A DNA stretch of 64,000 nucleotides from Streptomyces sp. P3 (GTDB taxonomy: Bacteria; Actinomycetota; Actinomycetes; Streptomycetales; Streptomycetaceae), in the NCBI RefSeq assembly GCF_003032475.1, contig NZ_CP028369.1, positions 1,922,001-1,986,000 of the forward strand, given 5' to 3'. The position numbers and the translations under genes are program-made. Of this stretch, positions 9,256 to 18,100 are shown piece by piece (within the stretch, counting starts at the first letter, position 1; every line of letters begins with the position of its first letter). Below the pieces are notes generated by a model, which ran no database searches, was not told where the DNA came from, and saw only the letters and a program-made list of their open reading frames with translations.

Positions 9256-9259
<4 letters not shown>
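6392..9259 (-). pseudogene. FtsX-like ABC transporter permease interrupted by in-frame amber codon
   Basis: The frame encodes about 955 residues but has TAG at 8660-8662, after residue 199. Sequence on both sides belongs to one protein: an N-terminal membrane segment (SFLVLAMIALPILGVSAL), an extracytoplasmic region, then FtsX-type four-helix blocks around VVGLAMLEICLLAGPAF and GGLVIGVAAALVGIVLAL, and a final block near the C-terminus. The junction reads YVISGS-stop-ELPSDL, where Tyr (TAC) is the likely ancestor. The gene overlaps the ATPase gene by 4 bp. A reinitiation TTG at 8656 could make a 754-residue C-terminal piece, but without the first membrane segment. The change may be a true mutation or a sequencing error. 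Confidence 0.8.
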
Positions 9260-9996
<737 letters not shown>

Positions 9997-10204
9997 GGTT
10001 CCCCCTCGGGCGTACGCGGGCGAACGGCCGGACGTCGGTGTGACGGACGGACGGTCCTTGGCAGCGCCGTGCGTACGGTATGGGTCTGGTCGGGTGGTTC
10101 GGAGTCTTCGTGTGGGTCGGGTGGACCGGGTCGGCCCTGTGGGTCCGGTCGGCCCTGTGGGCCCGGTCGTTCGGGTGCTCAGGGTCGGTCGTGAAGGGCG
10201 GACG

Positions 10205-10867
10205 TCACGGGCGGTGGCGTGCGGCCTCCCCTGCCCCTGCCCCGGCCCCCGCCCGCGCCCCCGTCCCCGCCGCTCCCGCTACCGCCCCCGGCGAGACCGG
10301 CTCCGGCCCCGCCGCCGGGGCGGTGGACGAGAGACGGATCAGCCGGGACTCGCAGTGGTCGAGCCAGCGCGCCTCGGCCTCGGTCTGGAAGATCAGCTGC
10401 TCCAGGACGAGGAGCCAGGCGATGTCGTCCCGCTCCCGGGCCCCGTTCTTCTCCACGGCGGTGAGGGCCTGCGCCTTCAGCCGGGTGTAGTCCTGCATGG
10501 CTTTCACGGTGTGCCGGCGCTGGTACTGGATGACGTCACGGATGTCGACCCCGGGCGCCCCGACGGCCATGGCCAGCTTGATGGCCAGTTCGTCACGGGC
10601 CGGGCTGGTGCGGTCGACGGGGTTCTCGAACCAGCTGCGCAGTTCGACGCGACCGCTGTCGGTGATCGCGTAGAGCGTGTGGCCGGCCTCGTCCTCGCCG
10701 TCCTGCACGACCATGCCGTCGCGTTCGAGCCGGCTGAGCGTCGTGTAGACCTGACCGACGTTGAGCGGCCAGGTCGAGCCGGTGCGGGACTCGAACTCCG
10801 TACGGAGCTGTGAGCCGTAGCGCGGACCGCGTTCCAGGAGGGCGAGAAGCCCGTGACGAATGGACAT
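10205..10867 (-). CDS. PadR family transcriptional regulator
   Basis: 220 residues from the ATG at 10867. The winged helix is near the N-terminus (MSIRHGLLALLERGPRYGSQ, then VGQVYTTLSRLERDG with VVQDG and YAITDSGR), followed by the C-terminal Vir_C-type helices. The last 45 residues are a low-complexity Ala/Gly/Pro tail encoded by a C-rich stretch. A longer start at 10903 would put the direct-repeat operator inside the coding region, so I prefer the shorter form. It is followed by the ABC ATPase and permease on the same strand and is probably their autoregulated repressor. Confidence 0.88.
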   Translation of the reverse strand: MSIRHGLLALLERGPRYGSQLRTEFESRTGSTWPLNVGQVYTTLSRLERDGMVVQDGEDEAGHTLYAITDSGRVELRSWFENPVDRTSPARDELAIKLAMAVGAPGVDIRDVIQYQRRHTVKAMQDYTRLKAQALTAVEKNGARERDDIAWLLVLEQLIFQTEAEARWLDHCESRLIRLSSTAPAAGPEPVSPGAVAGAAGTGARAGAGAGAGEAARHRP

Positions 10868-10888
10868 ACCGAGTATGTATACCGAGTA
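10866..10888 (-). promoter_or_regulatory. PadR operator: direct repeat TACTCGGTAT overlapping start codon
   Basis: On the minus strand TACTCGGTAT occurs twice (10879-10888 and 10866-10875), 13 bp apart, and the second copy contains the ATG. The spacing and sequence resemble known actinobacterial PadR operators. A TATACA-like -10 lies between them, so the transcript may start at or very near the ATG (leaderless). There is no ribosome site. Confidence 0.6.
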
Positions 10889-10933
10889 AGTCCGCGTGGA
10901 CAAGCGTCCTGAGAGGGACGCCGGAGGTCCGAC

Positions 10934-11440
10934 TCAAGGGGGACCGGTCCGTCGCATCCGCGCCACGAGGAAGCCGATGCCGAGGCCCGCCAGAGCCAGC
11001 CCCACGCCCAGCGTGAGCACGGGAATCCGCCGGTCGGAGAGGTCGAGAGGGGCCTCGGTGCCGGTCCGGTGAGCGGCCGTCGGCAGCCCCGCGGGCGAGC
11101 TCTCGGCGGCCGGGGCGTCCGTCTCGGGTACCACCTCGACCCCCTCGTCCGACCTATCGGCGGGCTCCTCCTCTGTTGCCGTTCTGGTACGAGCGGGCTC
11201 CACCGGGCTCGTGGAGGACGGCGAGCCGGAGGGGTCGGCCGGTCGGCCGGGCCGCTCCCGGCCCTCCCCCGTCGGCCGCCCGCGAGGGAGGCGGAGTCGC
11301 TGGGCGCGGGCTCGTCGGGCGGCCCCGACAGCTCGGGATCCGCCGGACGGGCGGGTCCGGCGGATCCGGAGGAGGGCGACGGGGCGGACGGGCGATCGGG
11401 CGATCGGGCGAGGTGGATGCGGCGGTCGTGGCCGCGGAAC
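10934..11440 (-). pseudogene. Pro/Ser/Glu-rich protein with C-terminal membrane anchor, probable frameshift
   Basis: The minus-strand C-terminal half reads EEEPADRSDEGVEVVPETDA, then APLDLSDRRIPVLTLG and a membrane segment VGLALAGLGIGFLVARMRR. The N-terminal half in that frame is Arg-rich nonsense. A plausible Pro/Ser-rich secreted-type sequence (PARPADPELSGPPDEPAPSD) lies in another frame near 11290-11350. A frameshift between about 11210 and 11290 would join them. The likely product is a cell-surface or wall-spanning protein with a single C-terminal membrane helix. The family is not recognised and the frameshift may be a sequencing error. Confidence 0.4.
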
Positions 11441-11546
11441 CGTTGAGAGCGGGGCGCGAGCGGGCTGACCCACACCGCCGGCGTCCCCCTGCGGGCCCAG
11501 CTGAAGAACCTCTACGGGGCTGGACGAGATCCGGCCTGCCCGATCG

Positions 11547-12425
11547 TCACGGTGTGGAGAACAGGCCGGGTCCCGAGGGCGCGGGGCCGTCGGCGCGGGC
11601 GCCGCCCGTGACCCGCAGGAACTCCAGCTTCTCCGCGTCGGCGGATCCCGCGGCCACCGTGTAGACGACGAGGCGGATGTCGCAGCCCGGGACGGTGAGC
11701 ACGTCGCAGTCGCAGATCACCTCACCCACCTGGGGGTGTACGACGGTCTTGCGGGCCGAGACGTGCGGGCCGACCGTGCCCTGGTCCCACAGTCCGGCGA
11801 ACTCCGCGCTGGTGGAACGCAGTTCCTCGACAAGGCCGGTCAGGCCACGGTCGCGGGGGTAGTCGACGAGGGCTGTGCGCAGGTCGGCGACGAGGTCAAT
11901 TTTCAAGGCGTCGTCGTCCTGGAGCACGGGCCAGGAAGCGAGCCGGCCGGGCCCTGTGGCGAAGACCGCCCGTGCCAGATTGCGCTCGTCGTGTTTGCGT
12001 GCGCTGGGGTCGCCGATCAGTACGGACCATGCGGGGGTCCAGGACAGCAACGTCCAGTCGGCGCTGAAGACTCCGACCGGGAACTCCCCGAGGCGGGCCA
12101 CCATCCGTTGGACCCCGGCCGGAACATGCGTGGAGACCGTTCCCTCCTGCGGGGGGAGGAGGCCGGCCAGCCGGTAGGCGTGATCGCGCTCCGCGGGCTG
12201 CAGCTGCAGGGCCCTGGTCAGGCTCGCGACGACCTGCGCCGAGGGGCTCGTGGCGCGCCCCTGCTCCAGCCGCACCACATAGTCGACCGACAGCCCTGCC
12301 AGCTCGGCCAGCTCCTCGCGTCGCAGCCCCGCCGCGCGTCGTCCGGGCCGCGAGGTCAGTCCGACGTCCGCAGGGGAAAGCCGGTCGCGCCAGCGGTGCA
12401 GTGCCGTCCCCAGGTTCTCGTCCAC
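11547..12425 (-). CDS. XRE family regulator with MmyB-like ligand-binding domain
   Basis: 292 residues. The N-terminal HTH (GLRREELAELAGLSVDYVVRLEQG) is the standard form that opens MmyB-type Streptomyces regulators. A PAS-like C-terminal domain follows (WTLLSWTPAWSVLIGDPSAR, FAGLWDQGTVGPHVSARKTV, HPQVGEVICDCDVL). These proteins bind fatty-acid-like ligands and usually control one adjacent, divergent dehydrogenase or flavin enzyme gene. Here the divergent neighbour is the short-chain dehydrogenase at 12528, separated by about 100 bases that hold two identical 12-bp repeats. It is therefore probably a local repressor of that enzyme. Confidence 0.9.
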   Translation of the reverse strand: MDENLGTALHRWRDRLSPADVGLTSRPGRRAAGLRREELAELAGLSVDYVVRLEQGRATSPSAQVVASLTRALQLQPAERDHAYRLAGLLPPQEGTVSTHVPAGVQRMVARLGEFPVGVFSADWTLLSWTPAWSVLIGDPSARKHDERNLARAVFATGPGRLASWPVLQDDDALKIDLVADLRTALVDYPRDRGLTGLVEELRSTSAEFAGLWDQGTVGPHVSARKTVVHPQVGEVICDCDVLTVPGCDIRLVVYTVAAGSADAEKLEFLRVTGGARADGPAPSGPGLFSTP

Positions 12426-12463
12426 TCGGCCATTGTGTCCGTGGGGCAGCTGCTGTGCCTGGT

Positions 12464-12502
12464 ACTGGTTGTCCTACCGTCGCCCAGGGCACTGGTTGTC
12501 CT
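12464..12502. promoter_or_regulatory. Two direct repeats ACTGGTTGTCCT, candidate XRE operator
   Basis: ACTGGTTGTCCT occurs at 12464-12475 and 12491-12502, a 27-bp period, in the short gap between the divergent XRE regulator and dehydrogenase genes. Each copy contains TTGTCC, which could also act as a -35 element. Identity over 12 bp in so short a gap is unlikely by chance. Confidence 0.5.
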
Positions 12503-12527
12503 CGCGCCGCGGGCCGAGGCTGAATGC

Positions 12528-13223
12528 ATGACGACTACATTCATCACCGGTGCCAACAAGTCCCTCGGCTACGAGACCGCCCGCCGATTGATCGAGGCGG
12601 GCCACACCGTCCTGCTCGGTGCTCGTGATCCGGAGCGGGGCCGGGCTGCCGCCGACGCACTCGGTGCCCGTTTCGTACAGATCGACGTGACCGACGACGC
12701 GTCGGTGGCCGCGGCCGCCGCCGACATCGCGGCCCACGAGGGCGCCATCGACGTCCTGATCAACAACGCTGGTGTCTTCGGGCCGCACCTGCCCGCCGAC
12801 CAGCTCACCGCCGCCGACGCGTCCGCGGTCTTCGAGGTCAATGTCGTGGGGATCGTCCGGGTGACGCACGCGTTCCTGCCGCTGCTGCGCAAGTCCGCGA
12901 GCCCGGTCATCGTCAATGTGTCCAGCGGCATGGGCTCGTTCGCGGCCACCCATGACACCGGGCGCGTCGAGGGCCGGGCCGTCGCGCCGCTCTACACGGC
13001 GTCGAAGGCCGCCGTGACCATGCTGACCACGCAGTACGCCAAGTCCTGGCCGGACGTGAAGGTGAACGCGGCCGACCCCGGCTACACCGCGACCGACTTC
13101 AACGGGCACAGCGGCCCGCAGACCGTGACCGAGGGAACCGACGCCATCGTCGAACTCGCCACCATCGGCGCGGACGGACCGACCGGAACCCTCCGCGACC
13201 GTCACGGTGTGCTGGGTTGGTGA
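12528..13223 (+). CDS. SDR family NAD(P)-dependent oxidoreductase
   Basis: 231 residues from the ATG at 12528. The cofactor loop TGANKSLG is at residues 7-14, with DVTDDASV, NNAG and then the catalytic Ser (VNVSSGMGS) and YTASK (Tyr and Lys) in order. The product is a classical short-chain dehydrogenase of about normal length, probably cytosolic, reducing a small carbonyl compound with NAD(P)H. The cofactor loop has Ser where Gly is usual (NKGLG), which is tolerated in the family. It is divergent from the XRE/MmyB-like regulator, the common regulator-enzyme pair in Streptomyces. The substrate cannot be inferred. Confidence 0.93.
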   Translation: MTTTFITGANKSLGYETARRLIEAGHTVLLGARDPERGRAAADALGARFVQIDVTDDASVAAAAADIAAHEGAIDVLINNAGVFGPHLPADQLTAADASAVFEVNVVGIVRVTHAFLPLLRKSASPVIVNVSSGMGSFAATHDTGRVEGRAVAPLYTASKAAVTMLTTQYAKSWPDVKVNAADPGYTATDFNGHSGPQTVTEGTDAIVELATIGADGPTGTLRDRHGVLGW

Positions 13224-13469
13224 CCCACCTCCGAACCCGGAGCGAACCCGGAGCGGGCCCGGCACGGACGAGGCCGTCACTGGAACATCGTTTCAGGCTT
13301 GACCTGCCGGGTGCCCGCCCGACCGTCCGCGACGAGGAGTCCCGCACAGCGCCGCCGCTGCAGCCGAGGCTTCCCTCATCCACAAGCTGTGCCGCGACGA
13401 CAACGCCCCGCACAGCCTCGTCGGCTTTCTTCACCCACAACGGGCAGGCAGGCACCGGGTGAACCTGCC

Positions 13470-13610
13470 GGCGCGGTAAGAGCGCCAGCAGTTCGTCCTC
13501 ACCGTTGGTGATCTTCTTGACGGCCTCGGGATACTTCGCGCCGCGCTGCCGGGCGAAAGGCGCCACGGCTTTGCGGGCCTTGTCCTCGCCATGTTGTCCA
13601 GGACCGTGAT
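13470..13610 (-). pseudogene. IS256-family (mutator) transposase fragment
   Basis: A minus-strand frame reads EDKARKAVAPFARQRGAKYP, then EAVKKITNGEDELLALLPR. This matches the segment of IS256-type transposases in which YGAKYPKAV and an acidic-LLAFY block precede the HWxHLRT motif. The match covers about 45 residues, and the catalytic regions on either side are absent. It sits between the dehydrogenase and the toxin-like gene at 13751 and is evidence of past mobile-element activity at this spot. Confidence 0.6.
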
Positions 13611-13750
13611 TGCGCTACTCGAACGATTCAGGATGCTTGCCATGACCACTGACACGGAGCGGCTCGTGGCGGCTCTTCGCTGACAGGATCGACGCCCGCC
13701 GGGTCCTCCGGCGGGCGTCGACGGCAACGTTCTCCCGTGCAGGTCGGGCG

Positions 13751-14740
13751 TCAGCGGCCCAGGGACGTGTTCAGGATGTACGTCGCGTACAGGAACGCGG
13801 TCTCCAGGATGATCTTCTGCAAGTGGTTTTCGCCGTCGGTGAGCCAGCCCACCAGCGGGTGGGAGTCCCTGGTCGCCTTCCCGTCCCGCCGCTTGTGGTC
13901 CTCCCGGTTCAGGTCGTTGAAGTGCTTGCTCAATGTGCCCCAGTTGTTCTGGATCTCGACACAGGCGGGGGTGACGTTCCAGGTGCCGCCGGCGTGGCCC
14001 ATCACGGGAGCGATCCCGTCCCGCTGGGGCCGGATGCGGACCGCCTCGGGGATGAACTGGGTCATCACCAGGGCACCCCACGCCATCTCCCCGGCGCTCG
14101 CCGAGTTGTACAGATCCCAGACCGCCGCGTTGATCGTGCCCCGGCTGATCCCCACGCTGGTGCGGGGGCGCCCGGTGATCCGCTCCAGGGCGACGTAGTT
14201 CTCGCCGAAGGAGGTCTGCTGCTGCTTCTTGGACTTGCGCCACTTGCCGTTGTCCCAGCGGGAGGACTCAGCCTCATGGGGCTTCCCACCCGGGCCGTTG
14301 CGGGTACCCATGTAGTGGTACGTGTCGTGCTTGTCCCACCAGCCGAGCAGGTACAGGTTGGAGCGGCGCAGGTTCAGGCGGACGAAGTGGTCGTTCCCCC
14401 ACGCCTGGATGTCCACCCGCAAGTACGCGTTGGTTGACTTCGGGTCCTCCGTGGTGGGCGTGTGGTACACCCGGTAGCCGTGGGCTTTCACCACGTCCGA
14501 GCTGCTGCCGTCGCTGATGCGGTCGCGTATCGCGTCGATGAAGCGTGTGTAGTCGCTGGAGTCGTCGGTTCCGACCCGGAAGGTCGGGTTGCCGTCGGCC
14601 GCGCTCGCGGTCTGCAGGGTACCCAGCGGACCCAGCAGTGTGGCGAAGACCGACAGCACGATGGCGGCGACGATCGAGGTGACGGTGATCCTCCGGGGGC
14701 GCTGCCCGGGTCTTGCTTCGATGGTGTCGGCATGGTGCAT
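13751..14740 (-). CDS. Secreted ribosome-inactivating protein (rRNA N-glycosidase family)
   Basis: 329 residues. A signal peptide covers about 1-48 (basic PGQRPRR, hydrophobic core, cleavage near TASA-AD). The mature part follows the RIP A-chain order: RRSNLYLLGWW (Tyr130) and NYVALERITGRPRT (Tyr182). Next come MTQFIPEAVRIR (Glu232 and Arg235, equivalent to the SEAARF active site) and EIQNNWGTLSK (the conserved N-x-W-x-x-LS helix). The family depurinates an adenine in the sarcin-ricin loop of large-subunit rRNA. All expected active-site positions are present, so I predict an active secreted enzyme. Similar genes are known in a few Streptomyces. It is divergent from the STAND-WD40 gene across a regulatory gap. 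Confidence 0.85.
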   Translation of the reverse strand: MHHADTIEARPGQRPRRITVTSIVAAIVLSVFATLLGPLGTLQTASAADGNPTFRVGTDDSSDYTRFIDAIRDRISDGSSSDVVKAHGYRVYHTPTTEDPKSTNAYLRVDIQAWGNDHFVRLNLRRSNLYLLGWWDKHDTYHYMGTRNGPGGKPHEAESSRWDNGKWRKSKKQQQTSFGENYVALERITGRPRTSVGISRGTINAAVWDLYNSASAGEMAWGALVMTQFIPEAVRIRPQRDGIAPVMGHAGGTWNVTPACVEIQNNWGTLSKHFNDLNREDHKRRDGKATRDSHPLVGWLTDGENHLQKIILETAFLYATYILNTSLGR

Positions 14741-15120
14741 GGCGCTGTTCTCCGTGTACTCGGAAGCCGGAAACCGGCCTGGCTGTCACCGACGTTCGCA
14801 ACCGGGTGATTGATTGGCACGCCCCTTTTGTCACAGGAATCAATTCCGCTCGGCGCGACCGTGACCCGTGCCACGTCACCCATTCGTCACCTGCGGTCGA
14901 CCTTCCCGTTGCGGGGTGACTCGTATGGTCATCGCTCCCGACGCCGCCTCGGCCAGGCTGACGCGGACGTCGGCTCGATGGGCGCGAGCATGCCTTTTGT
15001 CACAGCTGAATGCCGACATTCTGGTCTTCCTCGGTATTTGTCAGGACGGTAGGTTGTCGCTGTTTCCGGCTTGTGCGAATCCCGTATGAAGGCCGTCGGC
15101 GGTAGGTAAGGAGACGCGTC
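14741..15120. promoter_or_regulatory. Divergent regulatory gap with 13-bp repeat CCTTTTGTCACAG
   Basis: CCTTTTGTCACAG occurs at 14824-14836 and at 14993-15005, both on the plus strand. The first lies 84 bases upstream of the RIP start and the second 116 bases upstream of the STAND gene start. The gap has no gene of its own. Sharing of an exact 13-mer suggests one regulator for both genes. Confidence 0.5.
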
Positions 15121-18100
15121 GTGGGTCGACCCGAAAGACCTGTGGACCCCGAGGCCGGTCCTGTACAACGTCTCGCCGGTCAACTGCGCGAGCTCCGCAA
15201 GGCGGCCGGCAACCCGTCGTACCGGAGCATGGCCGAGAGAGCGGGCTTCTCCGCGACAACGCTGTCACAGGCGGCGGCAGGCGAGCGGCTGCCTTCCCTC
15301 GCGGTGGTGAGGGGATACGCGCGCGCCTGCGCGGCGGACGTAGGGGAATGGGAGACCCGCTGGACGGAGGCCGAGGCCGAGGCGGCGGGGACGCCGCGCG
15401 AGGAGGACGAGGACACGCCGCCGCCGTACCGGGGTCTCGCCCGGTTCGAGCCGGATGACCGGAAGCTCTTCTTCGGCCGGGACAAGCTGGTCGAGGACCT
15501 GAACGGGCTGGTATGCGATCACAGGTTCGCGGTGTTGTTCGGGGCTTCGGGCAGCGGAAAGTCGTCCCTGCTCAGGGCGGGTCTCATCCCACGGCTCAGG
15601 GACGAGATGGCGACCCGGGGGCGGCCGGCGGTGCTGCGGGTGCTCACCCCCGGGGACCGGCCCGCGCAGACATACGGCCATCTGCTCACGCCTGCCGAGG
15701 GCGAGCCGGAGAGCTGGGTGGTGGTCGACCAGTTCGAGGAGGTCTTCACCCGCTGCCGGGACCGCGCCGAGCGCGCCCGCTTCCTCGACCTGCTGCTCGC
15801 CGCCCGCGACCCGGACCGCCGGCTGAAGGCCCTCATCGCCGTACGGGCCGACTTCTACGCCCGCTGCGCCGAGCACCGCGACCTGGCGGACGCCCTGTCC
15901 GGCGCCGGACTCCTGGTCGGCCCGATGACCGCCGACGAGCTGCGCGAGGCGGTGGTCAGACCGGCGCAGGCGGTCGGGCACCTGGTGGAGCGGGAACTGA
16001 CCGCGAAGATCGTCGAGGAGGTCCTCGACCAGCCCGGCGGCCTGCCGATGCTCTCGCACGCCCTGCTGGAGACCTGGCGCCGGCGCAAGGGCCGGATGCT
16101 GACGCTGGCCGCGTACGAGGCGGCCGGCGGCGTGCGCGGCGCGATCGCGGCGAGCGCCGAGAACGTGTACGCGCAGCTGACCTTGTCCCAGCGGCGCGCC
16201 GCCCGCCGTCTGCTGCTGCGGATGATCGAGCCGGGCCGCGGCGCCCCCGACACCCGCCGCCCCCTCACCCGCGCCGAGCTCGACGAGTGGGCCGAAGCGG
16301 ACGTTCCCGTGGTCGTGGAGCGGCTGGCCCGCGCGCGGCTGCTGACCGCGGACGAGGAGGGCATCCACCTCGCCCACGAAGCGCTGATCACCTGCTGGCC
16401 CCGGCTGCACGAGTGGATCGAACGAGACCGTGAACGGCTCCGCCGTCACCGGGCCCTGTCCGAGGCCGCCCGCACCTGGCTGGAGCACGACCGCGACCCC
16501 GGCGCCCTCTACCGGGGCGTCCGGCTCGACCACGCCGAGGAGCACTTCCCGGACCACGAGCGGGACCCGGCAATGACCACGACGGAACGGGAGTTCCTGA
16601 TCGCCGCGTTCGCGGCGCGGGACGCGGAACGCCGGGCGGCCGCCCGCTCCACGCGCCGGGCCCGCACCGCGGCCGGTGTGCTGTCGGCCGTCCTCGTGGT
16701 GGCCCTCGTCGCGGGCCTGGCCGCCTGGACCCAGCGGCGGGACAACCAGCGCCGCTCCACCGAGGACACGGCCCGCCGCATCGCCGCCGTCGCCGACGGT
16801 CTGCGGACGACCGACCCACGCACCGCGCAACTGCTGGGCGTCGCGGCCTGGCGCACGGCCCGTCTGCCGGAGACCCGCGGCGCGCTGCTGGACTCCCTCA
16901 CCCAGCCGGAACAGGACACCTTCGGTGACCCGACGACGGGCGACGGACCCACGCGCCGTCTGGTGGACTCCGGACGTACGCTGCTCAGCGCCCAGGGACG
17001 CGAGTGGCGGACCTGGGACGTGGCATCGCATCGGCGGACCGGTTCGGGAAGGCTGCCGGAAGGGAGCGGCACCGTGAGCGGGGCGAGTCCTGACGGGCGA
17101 CTGCTGGCGGTCGACACGGGCGACGGGTCGCGGCTGTGGGACACCGCTGCCGGCCGTTGGAGCGGCGGCCGTCTGCCGGGGTCCTGGGTGTGGTTCTCCT
17201 CGAGCAGCTACGTCACGAGCGGCGACGACGACTCCGAGGTGCAGATGCGCTCGGCGGCCGACGGCCGGGTGCGGTTCACCACCCGGGCGGAGAGCCCGAC
17301 GCTGGTGGCGCCGAGCACGGACGGCCGGCTGGTCGCGTTCTGCCCCGTCGGGGACGGGCCACCGCAGGTGCGCGACGTGAGCAGCGGACGCACCCTGCAC
17401 GGGCGCTGGGAACGCGACACCGACGCCTGCGGCCGGGAGCGGTCACTGCTCGTGCTCGGCGACGGCGAGCGAAGCGAGAGGGGGGAGCCCCCGGCCGAAG
17501 GCTGGGGGAGGCTCGCCGCGCAGACCCCGACCGGGGTGCGGATCTGGGACGTCCGGTCGGGCGAGCAGGTCGCCGACCTCGCGGACACCGGCGTGACGTA
17601 CATCGCCCTCAGCAAGGACGGAAGGCTCCTGGCAACCGCGGACGCGCAGGAAGTCAGGGTATGGCGGCCGGGCACCGCGGCCCCGGTCTTCCGGCACTCC
17701 CTGCACAACCAGCACCTGCAAGGCGGGCTGGCCCTGGACGACAAGTACCCCGTGCTGCGCTACCTGGAGGGCGGCACCGTCCACTCCCTCGACATCTCGG
17801 CCGCGGTCACCTCCGCCTGGCAGGACCAGCCTGCGGACCGGGTGCTGCTCAGCCCCGACGGCCGCACCCTGGCCACAGCGCGTCGCATCGGCGACCACTA
17901 CCGCGTGGAACTGCGCGACACGCTGCACGGCCGCCCGCTGCGCACCCTGCCCTCCCCGCAGCTCCCCGTCTCCACCGACCCCTCCTCCCCGGTGTCCCCG
18001 GAGGACACCACAGCCCTGCTGGCGTTCTCCCCCGACGGCGGGACACTCGCCTACGGCATCTCGGCGCCCGGCAGCTGGACGTCCCGGCAGCCCTTCACGA

